Below, in pieces: positions 48,889-62,230 of a stretch of 64,000 bases of DNA. The stretch covers positions 2,082,199 through 2,146,198 of the forward strand of contig PTFA01000111.1 in the NCBI GenBank assembly GCA_003342895.1, written 5' to 3'. The notes under the pieces are model-generated. The model ran no database searches. It was not told where the DNA came from and saw only the letters and a program-made list of their open reading frames with translations. Position 1 is the stretch's first letter. Every line of letters begins with the position of its first letter. This DNA comes from Casuarius casuarius (taxonomy: Eukaryota > Chordata > Aves > Casuariiformes > Casuariidae). Both the position numbers and the translations under genes were made by a program.

Positions 48889-51800
48889 GAGCGGAGTTTG
48901 AGGTTCTGTGCTTAAGTAACTGGAAGTGCTGCTGTCTCAGCATCTGAGTGGTTTTGGTTTATTATTCCAAAGGCACTAGCTCACCTTCTAGCTTACACAT
49001 CCAAGTCATGATGCTTGATTCCATTTCAGAAAACATTTAGGCTCCTAGGTTTTTTCTTGGACCTAACCCTTAAGCCAGCATACTTTGCTATATTGATTTC
49101 TTCTGCTCTCTCTTTACAATTTCTTTTCGAGAACATTTGATAAAAAGAATAGAAAGACGTATAAGAGTGGATAAGAAAAAGAAAGTTTGATATTAGTTTA
49201 TAAAATAAATGGGGATTGAGTTACTTTGAGCTGCCCTGCATGGAAATGGTTCTCTAATACTTTGAAACCTTTAACTATGATCTGAAGTGTTGTCATCTCA
49301 TCATTCACTTACTGTTTTAATGCATGAAAATAAACCATCTTCATTCATACTCGAAAGACAATTCTTCAATTTATTGAATTATTCAATTATATCAAATTCT
49401 ACACAATTTATGCAGTGATAATCTATTCAATCAAATTCCAATAAAATCATTCAATGCCAGAAAGTATCACTGGACCAAGCTATTACACATCTTACTGTCT
49501 TCACTGCCATTTGTAGAATTAGAATCCAGCTAACGTGAATATGAATACAGGTTATGGCTATTATCACAGCTATCTACTCAACATTTCTAACAGTATTTAT
49601 TTTCAGAAAGGCCATATTTGAATAACCTGGCTAGGATCCAGTAAATCCATGTGATACTTTAAATTATATTAAAATGTATTTTAAAATCCTGGGAAAGAAN
49701 AAAAAAAATCTGAATCAGTCTTCACTAGGAAAGTGAAAGTTTGATCATTCTTCTTCTAAAATTTAAAATAATAAACTTCATCACCTTTTTAACATTCCAT
49801 TATTAGTTTTAAAGATTAAGTGAGTTATCATGAAGATATTATAGGGAAATATTTAAGAAAGGAAAAATTTTTAAGAGAAGAGGTCATAGTTTGACAATAT
49901 GACAGTGAATTTGAACAAGTTTCTATTTATGATGTTTATAAGCTCTGTGGTATATGTTTTAAGCATTTTAAAAAGGCACATTAAAATGTTGTCTGAATGC
50001 TGTTTTCTCTATTTGGTAAAATGTAGACTTCTGTTTCATTGTCAGATAGATAGAAATTCTCCATTAAAGTTTACTGTGCTGGCATATTAGCTAATGATAT
50101 TTACTATTTAATTTTATCAGAGCAGCAAGAAAATAATTTTCTTTTAACAAAAAAGGGCGTATCCATTGAGATGATCTGCAGTAAAAAATCTGGAGTGATA
50201 AATATCACTGTGCTCAATTTATTTTATCAAAATCAGTGGAAAGACTAACTGAGGAGAAAGAAACTGTTGACTGACCTCCTACAGAAAAGGAATTCCTCTG
50301 CACTGTTTCTAAAAATTTATCCCCTCTTGTACAAAATAGATTCCTCTTTGATCCTGCCTGTTCAGACTTTCTGACATATAACCTTTTTTAAACTTTTATT
50401 CAGTGCTTCGTTCCAAATTTTATGCTACATTTCTAACAAAAAGATAGTATCATAAAAATGAGAGTGATTATGCTCCTCAAAACTGATCCAACTGATGATA
50501 ATGGTTTTTCTATATATACAGTTTTCAAACTACTGTGTTAAACAATAGAAGAAATAGGTATCTTAGGGAACTCAGTTGAAATTCAGAGGGTCTGTAGCAG
50601 AGCTAAATGGCAAATTGATGTAAAATACTATGCAGTCAAACTCAGCAAAAGGCTTTTTTATAATAAACTTCATTTTTCTATTAGTTTTATTATGGTTACA
50701 GTTTCTTCAAGAATGTATAATAAAGAAGTGCCATTGGAGGCACTTCTAGCCTCCAATACATCCTTGAGACATCTCTGGATATGGAGGCAAGTGTCTTTGG
50801 GGAATAGACCAGGAGTCAGAAAAGAGGACTTTCTGTCTTGTTTAGGAATTAGACCAACAACTTGAGGGAAGTTTAAAGCAAGTAGTATTAACTTTCCCAA
50901 GTGTTATTAATAGAGTCTTGGTTAATTCACCATAGCTTAGCATTGTTAAGGTAAAAGAAGAGTGGACTCTGTGGCATCTGGGAAGCCTTTGTTATCAACA
51001 ACTGATCAAGCATTATCAATTCCTTCTCACCTCTGGCCAGCTGAGAAATAAATCCTTGAAGTAAAGTTGGTAAATTGTCATCTACCAGCTGTCCAAAAAG
51101 GCTTGAGAAGCAGAGAAGTTCAACATGGTCAGTCAGAGAGTCACTGTTGATACACCTCTTAACTGGAAGAGGAATAACTGAGAAATAAAGAATCCAACTA
51201 GACAGAAGATGAGAGGATGCTGAAAGGATGGTGGCCTGTGGCATAACCCTGGCAGACCTGGGGTAGGTCTTATGCTGTTATTAATGAGGAAAACTGAATA
51301 GCTTGATTATAACTTAAGGAAGTTAAAGAAGGATTGAATCTGCCTAATGTGGGCATATAATCTGCATGTAAATGTACGTACTTAAAGAAACAAGCCTCCT
51401 GAGGTAAATGCCTAAATCTTTGACAGAGGGTGGGGGTACCTTTGAAAGCCCCCAGGAAAAGATTCTGCCCACTTAATCTGGGTGCTTGCTTCAACAAAGT
51501 GGAAGATACCCAGTTTAGTACCTAAGTTGGGCAGTACAGATCCTATCGTGAGTCTGGTGAGTTTGCTATTCTTGATACATACAGACTTTGGATAATAAAG
51601 CTATCACTGACAACCATCAATCATTAACTTCCCTACTTACAGCAGCAGAGAAAGTTCCTGTGTAGCAAAACATATATCTGCATTGAGTAAGGCAGGAGTT
51701 CTTAGAGTTGTAAGGTATGGTGGGATGTAGGGAGTTATATGACATTACAAAAGATAAGAAGATGGTAAGTAAGCACGCATTAAGAATGCTATATGAGGAC

Positions 51801-52885
51801 TAAGGCAAAATAAGAAGACTTAAAAATAAACAGCATTATTATTTTATCCAGGTCCTAGGCAGCAGTTCTTTTAATAAAACTGAGATATTAGGAGCATCTT
51901 CTGTGGAAACTTTAACAGGCTGTCACCATAAGTGCTTCCAGCAGAAGTAGTGGCAAAGCATATGCACCTACAGTCTTCAGCCTTGCTTAGCTTTATGTAA
52001 GCAATATCAAAACTAAACGAGGCAGTTATTTTCATTTTCACCTGTTTCATATATGCTCATTGCTAAAGGTTGCTTTTGCAGTATGCAGTTTTTTGCAAAG
52101 GTAGACGCATAGCAGAGATCAGGAAGTTTATTTAAGAAAAAGAGCAATGCACTTAGATTTCTCCCTCTATAATTTAATGTAAATTTAAACAGAAACATTT
52201 ACTGACTGAAAACTGAAACACGATGGATTTTTTTCTCTAAATAAGCACTGACTGCTTTCTTTAAAGTAGTGAATAGCTGTGTACAGTGAAAAAAAATCCT
52301 AGATAACAGCGTTAATTAAATTTTTAATTGTATCTGTATGAATTACCAAGGGCAGAAGAAAAATCATATACAGAATACTGCTTAATGTTTTACAGTGTCC
52401 CCCCCCGCTGTTCTTTTTTAACTGTTTCTGGAAGCTCATTCAGCTAAACTAGAGAGTGCAAGAGCATCCCCTGCAGGAACATTTCAGCCCATGCTGATTT
52501 TTTTCTTTTCTATAGTGCTTTTTGTTCTGTTAATTTGTATTCATCCTGCATGGTGCACGGTAATTGTGTCTAGAGAATTAGAGAGGGATGGCTATTGCAG
52601 TGGTAATAGAATTACTATCAGTGTTCTAGGCTGGTAAAAGGATTCTCAGTTTCAGTCAGAGGATTTAAAAACACATGCTGAAATGTATATTTGGATCTCT
52701 TTTCTGCAGCACTAGTTATAAATGTATTTTTCTTTTGGGTTATAAATGGGATCATTTAAAGCCAGCAAATATTGATAAGAAAGCTGAGTATAGAACTCTC
52801 TGAAAAAGCCCCTCTATGTATGTGCATATTAACAATATATAAATGTACACACATGCACATACACATTCTGGAGAGAATCAGTAGT

Positions 52886-52920
52886 CTCATCCTGTGCCCA
52901 TGAATTCAGTGGGAATTTTG
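52886..52920. repeat. Short ancient hairpin-family relic
   Basis: CTCATCCTGTGCCCATGAAT followed by TCAGTGGGAATTTTG resembles one arm and the central CATTGAAGTCAATGGG block of the same sauropsid hairpin family as 7778-7849. Only about 35 bp remain. Confidence 0.35.
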
Positions 52921-55399
52921 ATGTACTGGGCACAACAGTAGATTATAATTGCTATTTTCTTCAATAATATGTGCTTTCTGACCAAATTCCCCCAACTTCA
53001 TTCAAATAAAGAGAAAAAGAGGAAAGGTCTAGTCAATAAATGCCAACATATTATGGATATGGCCAAGAAGTCTGACTTGTTTTTTGTTTCAGTAAATATG
53101 GATGGCAAATGTCAACTTCTGTTACAAATGATACAGGAAAAAAAAGCATATTGATTTTATAACAATCTGAGGGTTACATTTTAATGAGTACAGATATATT
53201 ATTGAAAGTTGTAGTTGTGCATTTGTAGCATACAATTCAGCAAAAAACAGATGAATTATGTCCTGTGTTCTTTGGAAATATTGACAGCAGATGTGTATGT
53301 CCTAAGCACAAGTACTAAACTGTAAATCTGTAAATCCCACGTCAGTATAAGATACCAACAAGAAATGTAAGTTATTTTATTTCTGCAGAAAGACCCATCC
53401 TCCTGATCTAACTGAAACTGTGGTTCACTTGAAATTTGAGCTCATGCAAATAAATCAAATTATTTTATTGAAAACGATTTTGTGTTGGTTTAACAAGCAG
53501 AAATTGAATGTGGAATCAGGTGTCTTTGATTCCAGGAAACGTCAGATGTCTCCTTTCCCTGAACTCGGCTGAAGTTCAAGGCCCATGTACAGAAGAAGTC
53601 TTGGATTTAATGATGCTTAACATAGCAATGCTTGATAATTCTCTGGGAGTTATAGTGAAATCTGATGAACTCTGCTGAAGTTTTTTTAAACTAGGAAGTA
53701 GAATAGAGACCTAAGTATTTCTTGCAGCTCTTGTTGTTTGTTCTGTTAGTCCAGCCTTCTATCCATCCATCTTTGTTAAGATAGCATCATCTCATGAAGA
53801 CGTTCACTTGCATAATTTCTTAAAGAAGCAAAGCAGAGTTCATTCTTCTGCAAAAGGCTCGTAGTAGTCAGAGGGATCATTCCCTCTCTTCCTTGCCCCT
53901 TCTTAGTTCATTAGCATTCTCTGGATGAGGCTTTGAAACTCTGGAGGAGGAAGAGCCATTTGAACCCCAGCCTCCCATAGCACACACATGAATGTGTACT
54001 ACTCTATTGAAGAAAATAACTTCTGCTATCGGTTGTTTAAAATAAAGTAACAGCTTTCAGACGCTTTCGTACCAGTCCGGAAGAAATTCCTTTTACCTCT
54101 AGGATATAACAAACGGGGAGCACGGCTTTAGGATATAGAAAAGTTGAGCACAGTTTCTAAATCCCGCGTTAGTTCTGCTTTCTACATCATGTCCTTTTGC
54201 AGATGTTGAGCTCACCAATTTACAGACAGCATTTTCTTCAAAACGTCTGTCTTTGAGCTTTCTCACTAATCTGCTGAGATTTTATACAGAATCATGCTAA
54301 ACAGTAGTTTGGTGTTTACATGGACCACCTAGCTCATCAGTTGCAATCTCCAGGCAATAGTCCATCTAATTATTGGGCCAATGAAAGTTATCTTTTTGCG
54401 CTCAGAATTTTGTGGTATCTGTCACACTAGGAATATATATTTTTTCCACTATTCATCCTGTTATGGACAATTTTAAAACCTCAGACTCATGGGTAGAAAG
54501 CTAATTTCCAGACAAAGCTGTTTCTCTGGCAGTATATAGCCATTTGCTGCTGTGTTTATGCTGGTTTTTGGATTATGGCATTCATTTTTCTTTCTTGTGC
54601 TATATCTAAGAAAGAAGAAAACATAGCTGTTTGCAGCCTTATTTTATAAGACTCATCCTGGCATTTGATCATCATAGTATCTCTTCACTATATCATTTTG
54701 GGGCTGATTTAAATTGTATTGGACATGAATAGCCAGACCTGCACATAGAAGTACACATGATGTCTCCCTGGGATGTTGCATAATCACGCTTCTCACTTAC
54801 TGTATGCATTGCCATGATATGTCCTGACATTGTTTGACATTTTTATGGTTGTATATTTTTTGTTTCTATTGACTAGCCTCTTCCATTGACAGAATTGCCA
54901 AGCAATATTATTTGATCTATGTGCTGTAAGGTTTTTAAATAATTTTGCAAAGAGGCATGTCTACCTGCTGAATGTATTTGAAAATTAATCTATTTAACTG
55001 TCTCAGAGGTTTTTTTCCTCCAAAAGTTAAAAATGCTTCTTGTTAGGTAACAACATTATTTTTAGAGTGTCACATTCTGTTCAATATTTATATCTTTTCC
55101 TTTTATGCTCTTTCAGTTTTATTTTGACATAAATTTTAAAATGCTTGGGCTTTGTACTTCATTAATAGCAGATAGCTTCAGATGCCTAAGTGTAGATGAC
55201 CAGTACCACTTGAATGCCATAGACTATCTATCTGAAACATACAACCTGTGAAAGAACCTTTTTGGCGTGGCACCTGAAGGTCATATGGCATACTTTGAGA
55301 TGTCCACAGAAGAAACAATGTCTATATTTAGAAAACTGCATATCACATCGAATTTGCTTAGGCACAGTTGACTAAACATAGGTACTAGCATCATTTACA

Positions 55400-56302
55400 G
55401 AGCGCATCCTCAGCAAGTTTGCTATGACACAAAACTAGGAGGAGCAGCTGATACACCAGAGGGCTGTGCTGCCATTCAGAGAGACCTGAACAGGCTGGAG
55501 AGTTGGGCAGAGAGGAACCTTGTGAAGTTCAAGAAAAGGGAAGTGCAGGGTGCTGCACCTGGGGAGGAATAACCCCATGCACCAGGACAGGCTGGGGGTT
55601 GACCTGCTGGAAAGCAGCTCTGCGGAGAAGAACATGGGGATCCTGGTGGACAACAAGTTAACCACAAGCCAGCAATGTGCCCTTGTGGCCAAAATGGCCA
55701 ATGGCACCCTGGGGTGCATTAGGAAGAGCGTTGCCAGCAGGTCAAGGAAGGTGATCCTCCTGCTCTGCTCAGCTCGTGTGAGGCCGCCTCTGGAGTACTG
55801 TGTCCAATTCTGGTCTCCCCAGTACAACAGAGACATGGAACTACTGCAGAGAGTCCAGCATGGGGCTACGAAGATGATTAGGGGGCTGGAGCATCTCTCC
55901 TATGAGGAAAGGCTGAGAGAGCTGGGCCTGTTCAGCCTGGAGAAGAGAAGACGGAGAGTGGACCTTATCAATGTTTACAAATATCTGAAGAGAGGGCGTA
56001 AAGAGGATGGGGCCAGAGTATTTTCAGTCATGCCCAGCGACAGGACAAGAGGCAACGGGCACAAACTGAAACACAGGAAGGTCCCTCTGAACATGAGGAA
56101 NAACTTTACTAAGAGGGTGACAGAGCACTAGAATAGATTGCCCAGAGAGGTTATGGAATCTCCTTCTCTGGAGATATTTGAAGCTCGCCTGGACGTGATC
56201 CTGTGCAATGTGTTCTAGGTGACCCTGCTTGATCAGGGGGGTTGGACTAGGTGATCTCCAGAGGTCCCTTCCAACCTCAACCATTCTGTGATTCTGTGAT
56301 TT
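55400..56302 (+). mobile_element. CR1 LINE, 5'-truncated, best preserved copy, plus strand
   Basis: About 900 bp of sense CR1. It starts at the catalytic end of the ORF2 reverse-transcriptase core (AGCAAGTTTGC, then GACACAAAACTAGG), runs through the C-terminal part of ORF2 and the short 3' UTR (TTGGACTAGGTGATCTCCAG, GTCCCTTCCAACCTC), and ends in the octamer tail CATTCTGTGATTCTGTGAT. CR1 moves by target-primed reverse transcription and is usually 5'-truncated, as here. A one-base loss near 55423 in the FADD motif and a one-base gain near 55535 shift the frame, so no active enzyme is encoded. Low divergence from the consensus as I remember it suggests this is the youngest CR1 in the window. Confidence 0.96.
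55533..56131 (+). pseudogene. CR1 ORF2 C-terminal region, broken
   Basis: An open frame of about 200 codons matches the segment after the reverse-transcriptase palm: thumb-like and C-terminal parts with motifs [52 protein letters not shown] and [10 protein letters not shown]. It is joined to the preceding RT part only through a one-base insertion in an A-run near 55534-55537, so translation from upstream would leave frame. It ends at a TAG (56129-56131) where related copies have tryptophan, removing the last 25-30 residues. An N lies at 56101. There is no natural start codon; the frame simply begins after the frameshift. Confidence 0.85.
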
Positions 56303-57897
56303 TAGGCTCTGTAGGATATCCCACTTGCCTTCCAGCTGCTATTGCAGAAGGGTATAGGTGTCCCATCAGTCCTTTGTCCTGTATGCCTATCTTGTACATG
56401 TCTTAAGTAACTAAGGCTGTCTCAAATGCCACTAGTTTTCTGTGTTAGGCAACAGCATACTTCCCCATATACTGTAGGATCAACTTTAGATTGTAAACTT
56501 ACAAGTCTTCATGTAAGCTAGGTGCTTAAGTTCCCATTATGTTTAATAGAGAGTCAATAAATCAATGGAGATCTGATCAATATAGTAAACGGACTCTGAA
56601 GACCTATTCAGGTCAGCATAAAGTATACATCCATATGTAATTATCTGCATAATTCTCCAGACTCAGTTGACTTTCTGACTAGGAGATTTACCTAAACTTA
56701 GGTGTCTAGTGTCATTCCAAATGTTCCCGGAGTGTCTAAGGTATCCACGTATGACTGGCACATATGACACAGAGCAGTTAGAAGACATAGTTCTGGAGCA
56801 GCACCTGGAAGCCGCATGGGATAACCTGGGGCATCTCCTATGTAGGTGAATGAATTATTCTCCGGATCTGCATTAACCATAAGGGAAGCTTGGACACCTA
56901 GTTAATTTGTAGACACCTGTATTTAGATGCTCAAATTTATGTGCCTATAGTCTGGGTATAAATTCCATTAAAAGTGTCAAAAATATTACCTATTTACTAC
57001 AGTAAATATTGCATATTTAAACCAACTGCTCAATTTTAGAAGGATCTTAAGGAAAGACTTCTAATCTGAAGATGTCAGGTCAGGTTTCTTTGGCTCCCCA
57101 GAAGTAGTGTGTTTTCAGGAAGAAGCCTTAGTAGGTCTAGTAGAGTCTGCTCCTTGCTCCTAAAGCCTCTTCATGAATCTTGGTAGTGACTGCTGCAATG
57201 GTTTTCTGTGGCATGTTCAACATGGTAATGTGTTCCTTTGAAATGATATCTAAATACAAAAGAAGTTGAACAAGTCACTGTGGAGAATATAACAATGGTA
57301 TAGTCGTTTTTCAAAGCCATGTTTACTAAGAAGTGCCATGTTGGCTAGTCTCAGAGAAAAAGCTGAACTACTGTAGTTTAGAGGTGGTAGTATCTACGTT
57401 GAGAGACAGGTAGTACCAGCTGTGTGACAGCGACAAGTTACTGTTTCTGAACTTCCTAGGGATAACAGAATCTGTAGCACATTAGAAAGCCAGGGATGTA
57501 ACGCACCTGCTTCTAACAGTGACTCTCTGAAATCAGATACCTGTCACTGCTCCAGAACACAATNTTGTCGGTTCCAGGCCTCAAACAAGCACACTTGCTC
57601 TGATAAACAAGAGCAGAAACTGTTCCATGCTGGAAAAATATCAAACGTTTTACTGGCAGAGGTTTGTTTTGTTTCATTTTTCTCTTACTTAAAAGTATTC
57701 AGAGGCTTAGAATCTTCACAGGGGTTTCAGAGAGAAAGGATTAGTGCAGACTGAAGGTGGGGTGCTGAAATACACTTTCAATTCTCTATTGTTTTTCTAT
57801 TTTTTTCTATAGATATCACCACCATACAGATGTAAGAGACACCCGTAAAAGAGTGTTATCCTTTGCTGTTAGCTTCTTCTTTATCTTTGCACAGTGA

Positions 57898-57958
57898 ATA
57901 AAAATAATAATATAATTTAATAATAATTTAATTTAATAATAATTGTTATAATAAAAAC
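57898..57958. repeat. AT-rich (AATAAT)n low-complexity tract
   Basis: About 60 bp built from AAT/TTA words with almost no G or C. Confidence 0.85.
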
Positions 57959-58756
57959 ATTTTAGCTATTACAGAGATGGGGATCCAAACCNGTTTTTTA
58001 ATTTAATTTTTATCAGTTGTACATTTTTAAAAGCAAGTAATTTCATATTTTTCTAGCAAACTTTCAAAAATAATGTGTCTAATTTCACTGGTTTTAAATT
58101 AAAAAGATATATTTGTTGACTTGAGCCTTTAGGAACAATGGCACAGCTTTCATAAGTCTTTAAGTCAAAGTAATTCAAGATAGTACTCTTTTAAATTCTT
58201 TTTTTAGGTAATTAGCCAAGTGCAGTAACAACTGTTTCTTAAACATCTATCAGATGTTAATGTTATTGGATGAATATAATGAGTTAGAGACTCATCGGCT
58301 AAAATGCTGACACCTCTAAAATTCCTGATGGCAGCCACATTAACTAGGAAGTCACTTGGCTCCAGTGGCTTTCTCTTAAAAATTGGACTNTTGTGGAGGA
58401 CAACCTCTCCTGTGATAAGAATATAGAGTATCAGATTGAACTAGTTTTGCATTTAATTGTAAGGCACTATAAATGATTTATTTCTGTCATTTTAAAAATG
58501 GAAAAGCTAGCATACTTTAATATAAACCATCCACTCTTTCTTTTTTCTTTTTCTTTCTCAGTAAAACCGTACTAGTTATTGACTAGATTTCTGACTCAGA
58601 GTGCATTAAAAAATGACTAATTTTAAATATCATCCATTAGCGGTCACTTTCTAAATTCCAGGACAGTAATATATTGGGAAAAGCAGAAAATTCAGGTAGG
58701 TTGTTTGGTCCAAGTAATACTTTTGCTTTGATACGTATCAAATCCAAATATCTATA

Positions 58757-58769
58757 TGTGTGTGTGTGT
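58757..58769. repeat. Short (TG)n microsatellite
   Basis: TGTGTGTGTGTGT followed by TATA-rich sequence; short and probably stable. Confidence 0.85.
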
Positions 58770-59350
58770 ATACTTGAGATGTATATATAGTACATATAAA
58801 ACAGAATATATATACAGAAACACATCTGAAACAAGGCCCCACAGCACATGTCTTTCAGTTCCTCTGTGTCCTATAATCTGTTCTCGCTGTGTGCTCTCTA
58901 CATGAAACCTATCAGGCCTCATGTACTGTGTCTGAGACTTATTCTAGCAGTCCATTGTCAGAGATTTGATATCTTTCGTACTCTCCATGCTGTACTGCAG
59001 CCTCACTCCTACTCTGGGATCTTGTATCTCTATTGTTAAAGCCATAAATGCTTCAGGTTTCAGCAGTGAGGCATACCAAGTGTCTAAACTTCCTCTTGGT
59101 CTGGTCAGAAATACCTTAATATAGCACTTTTCTGCAGATGGGCTAGCTCCAGGCAAGCTGATATGTTTAAAAAGCACACTGAAACAATAAAGAAACACTC
59201 CCTGAAATCCTTGGAAAAAGTTCTGCTGCCTTAACATACTACTGCACCACAGCTAGGCAGCCTCATATGTTACCCTGCTTGGCTTGTCCATGTGTAGTAT
59301 GGAGAACAGAGTTATTCAGCATCTGGTTCCTGTTCTTATTTAAGACTATT

Positions 59351-59380
59351 GAGAGAATAAGTAGTGAGAGAATAAGTAGT
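59351..59380. repeat. Perfect 15-bp tandem duplication
   Basis: GAGAGAATAAGTAGT is present twice, back to back. Both copies are identical, implying a recent event. Confidence 0.97.
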
Positions 59381-62230
59381 GACACCTTCTTTATCGCAGA
59401 ACAGAAAGGCATTAAAACTGAAAAAAACAGTGGCATTTGTTTCTTTGTAATCTTAACTTCTATTGATACTTTTAAATGAGTTTTACAAAGCAACATGCTT
59501 TAAAATATAAAAACAAACTAAAATGTAAAACAACTTTTGAAATATATTAATATTAAATAAAATTTACCTCTCTGTTTGTTTTAATTTTTAAGATCTTGCC
59601 AAAATTAGAGCAGAGAGTTCAGCTTTTTTTACGTCATGTGTTGGTAGTAAAGTCTTGTACAGACACTAAAGCCAATTCCAGAAAAAAAAAAAGCTAGAGG
59701 CAATACTGGTATTGTAAAATAATGGGCAGTAAAGTAGCTCAAAATAGTAAAGCATTAAAAATAGAATAAGTTTTATTAACATACATTAGAAATGCAAGGA
59801 CAGAATCTTCTAGGCTATATTGAAAGATAGTCAATAGACTACAGCATTTTCTTCTTATGTCTAGTTTTGATGTTTCCACAGTAAGGCCTATATTATACTA
59901 TGCTTGTCAGTGATTTTTAAGTTATTTACTTAGATAACCAGTTTTTAATCACTAGGACTATTTCATGTGAGTTCGAGTACTGTAATTTAGCTACAAGTAA
60001 TCATATCTTAGGCACCTCTAATGTATCTATGTGTCATATTGAGTTGTTGTGGAGGAGTAACAAGTATGCTAAGCTTAGAAGAAAAATCGTAACCTCTTCA
60101 TGAAACACTGGGTGAAATGATAATTTTTGCCCCTTGAAACATTTCTATCCCTTATTAGTCATAGCAGGAGAGCATCATGAGCTAAATAGTCCTTTCTTGA
60201 TTAGTCTGTCCTACCTAGGTAAACGAATTGGAAAAGTAGACTAGAAGATGTCTAGAAAATGTTGCCTTTAAAAGGAACTTTTTAACTTCCTCTGCCTTTT
60301 TGTGTACTGTTATTTTTTAACTATTTAACTTTCCTTTAAAATGTTGATGCAAAATGTTAAAAACCATGATTTTAATATATAATGAGAATCTTCAAGGACA
60401 AAATTTTGTCCCACTATCTTTCAAGTGCGTGTTGAGAAGTTTTAAATCAGAGAGATGCTATGCTACTTTCCTGTTTACTTTTCAGATATTCCCCACCAAA
60501 TTAAAATCAAATAAGGTAAGTAAAAAAAAAAAAAATGACTTTCCAAAACAACAAATTATAGTATGTCTCAATAACAATACTATTTTTCAAAATCTATAGA
60601 TTATTAAGTAGCAGCTCAAATCAGACGTACTAAGAAGGCAAGACATTTTACCTGGAGAAACTGATTTACTGAAGTAAGAGAAAGACACTTTGAAGTCTAT
60701 ACTTTCTGAGTCTTAAAAATATATGATAGAAGTTTACAAGTAATCTCTCTACATCTGAAGTCTACTAAGAGAAGAGAAATACAGACATATGTATATGCAG
60801 TGGCTGAAGTCTTTTAAATCGGTGATATCAAACAAATCTTCAACTTCAACTAGCTAACTCCATTTCTGCTAGACGTTGAAATATTGGCCTTAGAATAAGG
60901 TAACAGAAATCCTTAAAGCTGATGATAATTTTCGAGGAATCACTTTTTGAAAATAAATTGTAAAAAATCATGCTAATAAAGAGAAATGTGGCTGGAAAGT
61001 GAGTGGGCTGTGACACATTAATTCTTTCTTCATAACTCTACTAGTTAAGTATAACTGTAGTCTTCATTAACATGGATCCTACTTTCCTAAGTAAAAGAGG
61101 TAGCTGCAGTCAAATAGCAATAAATGTAATATAATTTAGTGTACTGTATATAAAACCACATATCTAGTCAGCAGGCAGATTCCCTTAGACATGAGCTAAA
61201 CCTGGACTATATACTTATTAAAACAAAATGGAAATTAAGAAAAACAAACTTCTCTGTACAGATACTTTTGCTTTTATGAAACTGAGGAAGGAGGAATTTG
61301 ATTCATCTTACTTAACTGTAGTTGTTTACAGCACAGGCATGCCTAAACTAGCCATTTAGAGTTGCTTTATAACAAAAGAAAAGAAAAAAGCCACTTTCAG
61401 GGTGCAATTTATCTTACCCTAATATACAGGCCTAAAATAGGTCATATAAATTGCACTCTAGATACTCTTATTTCCTTCCACCGACCACTCTCTGAGCCAA
61501 TTTGGTCAGGTGCATATGTCTATGTTATAGGTCTCTTAAGTTTTTATTAGGTCACACTATTTCCACAATATGTATCTATGACAATTCTTCCAAAAAAGGA
61601 ATTGGTATGAAAAAGTACCATACAAAGATGTCAGAATTAAGGATTCAGTGTGTTTTATAGCTAGGAGTTCACATTTCCAGTGAAATTGCACTGCCATTTA
61701 AATCAGTAGCAAAACTTTTTTCTGTTCATGCATACTATCATAAACCAATGTACAGCATCATACAAGAGATAACTGCATTCAGTCTGGGGAAACCTATGCC
61801 TGTAATGCCTGTACAGCAATGTTCTGCTTTTCTGAGTGTTTTGTGGTAATGTTAAACCATTTTTCATATGAGGTTTTTGGGTTGAGAATTCTTAGTAAGT
61901 ACATACACTCACTTTTTATCTCACATAAGAACTGGTGTGTTCTTGTACTAATGAAAGAGGGACTCAAAGAACATTCTTGCAAAGAAAAAATTTTCTCTGA
62001 GGTGGTACAAGCTACAGCTTTTTTTTAAGCAGCATAAAATTCTTGTGCAGAGAGATTAAGTGCAGTTTAATGAAAGATTTAATTTTATTATTATTTTTTT
62101 AAATATTTTGGAAATTGCTGAAACCCATATTGCTTTGACTAAGGTAGTAGAAAACTACTGACTTCCCCCTCTTTCCCTGGGTTATGAGAAACACGATGTC
62201 AAGTTATGCTTTGTTAGCCTGATTTAGAAC

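Larger units (their letters stand above)
48433..55399. other. Unique non-coding stretch
   Basis: No gene recognised. Contains an A-rich purine tract (48760-48791), a TATA-like word at 48880, three successive minus-strand open frames at 50670-51497 with no known homology, and a small hairpin-family relic at 52886. A mixed-composition patch at 52430-52640 could be a conserved non-coding element. Confidence 0.45.
56303..62230. other. Unique non-coding stretch
   Basis: No gene recognised. Contains an AT-only tract (57898-57958), a (TG)n/TATA low-complexity patch (58757-58820), a 15-bp tandem duplication at 59351, and short A/T runs. Open frames up to 97 codons (minus strand, 58944-59237) show no known domain. 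Single Ns at about 57564, 57992 and 58390. Confidence 0.5.

Noticed and set aside
55435..55836. 133-codon minus-strand open frame
   Set aside because: Antisense shadow of CR1 ORF2 on the plus strand.
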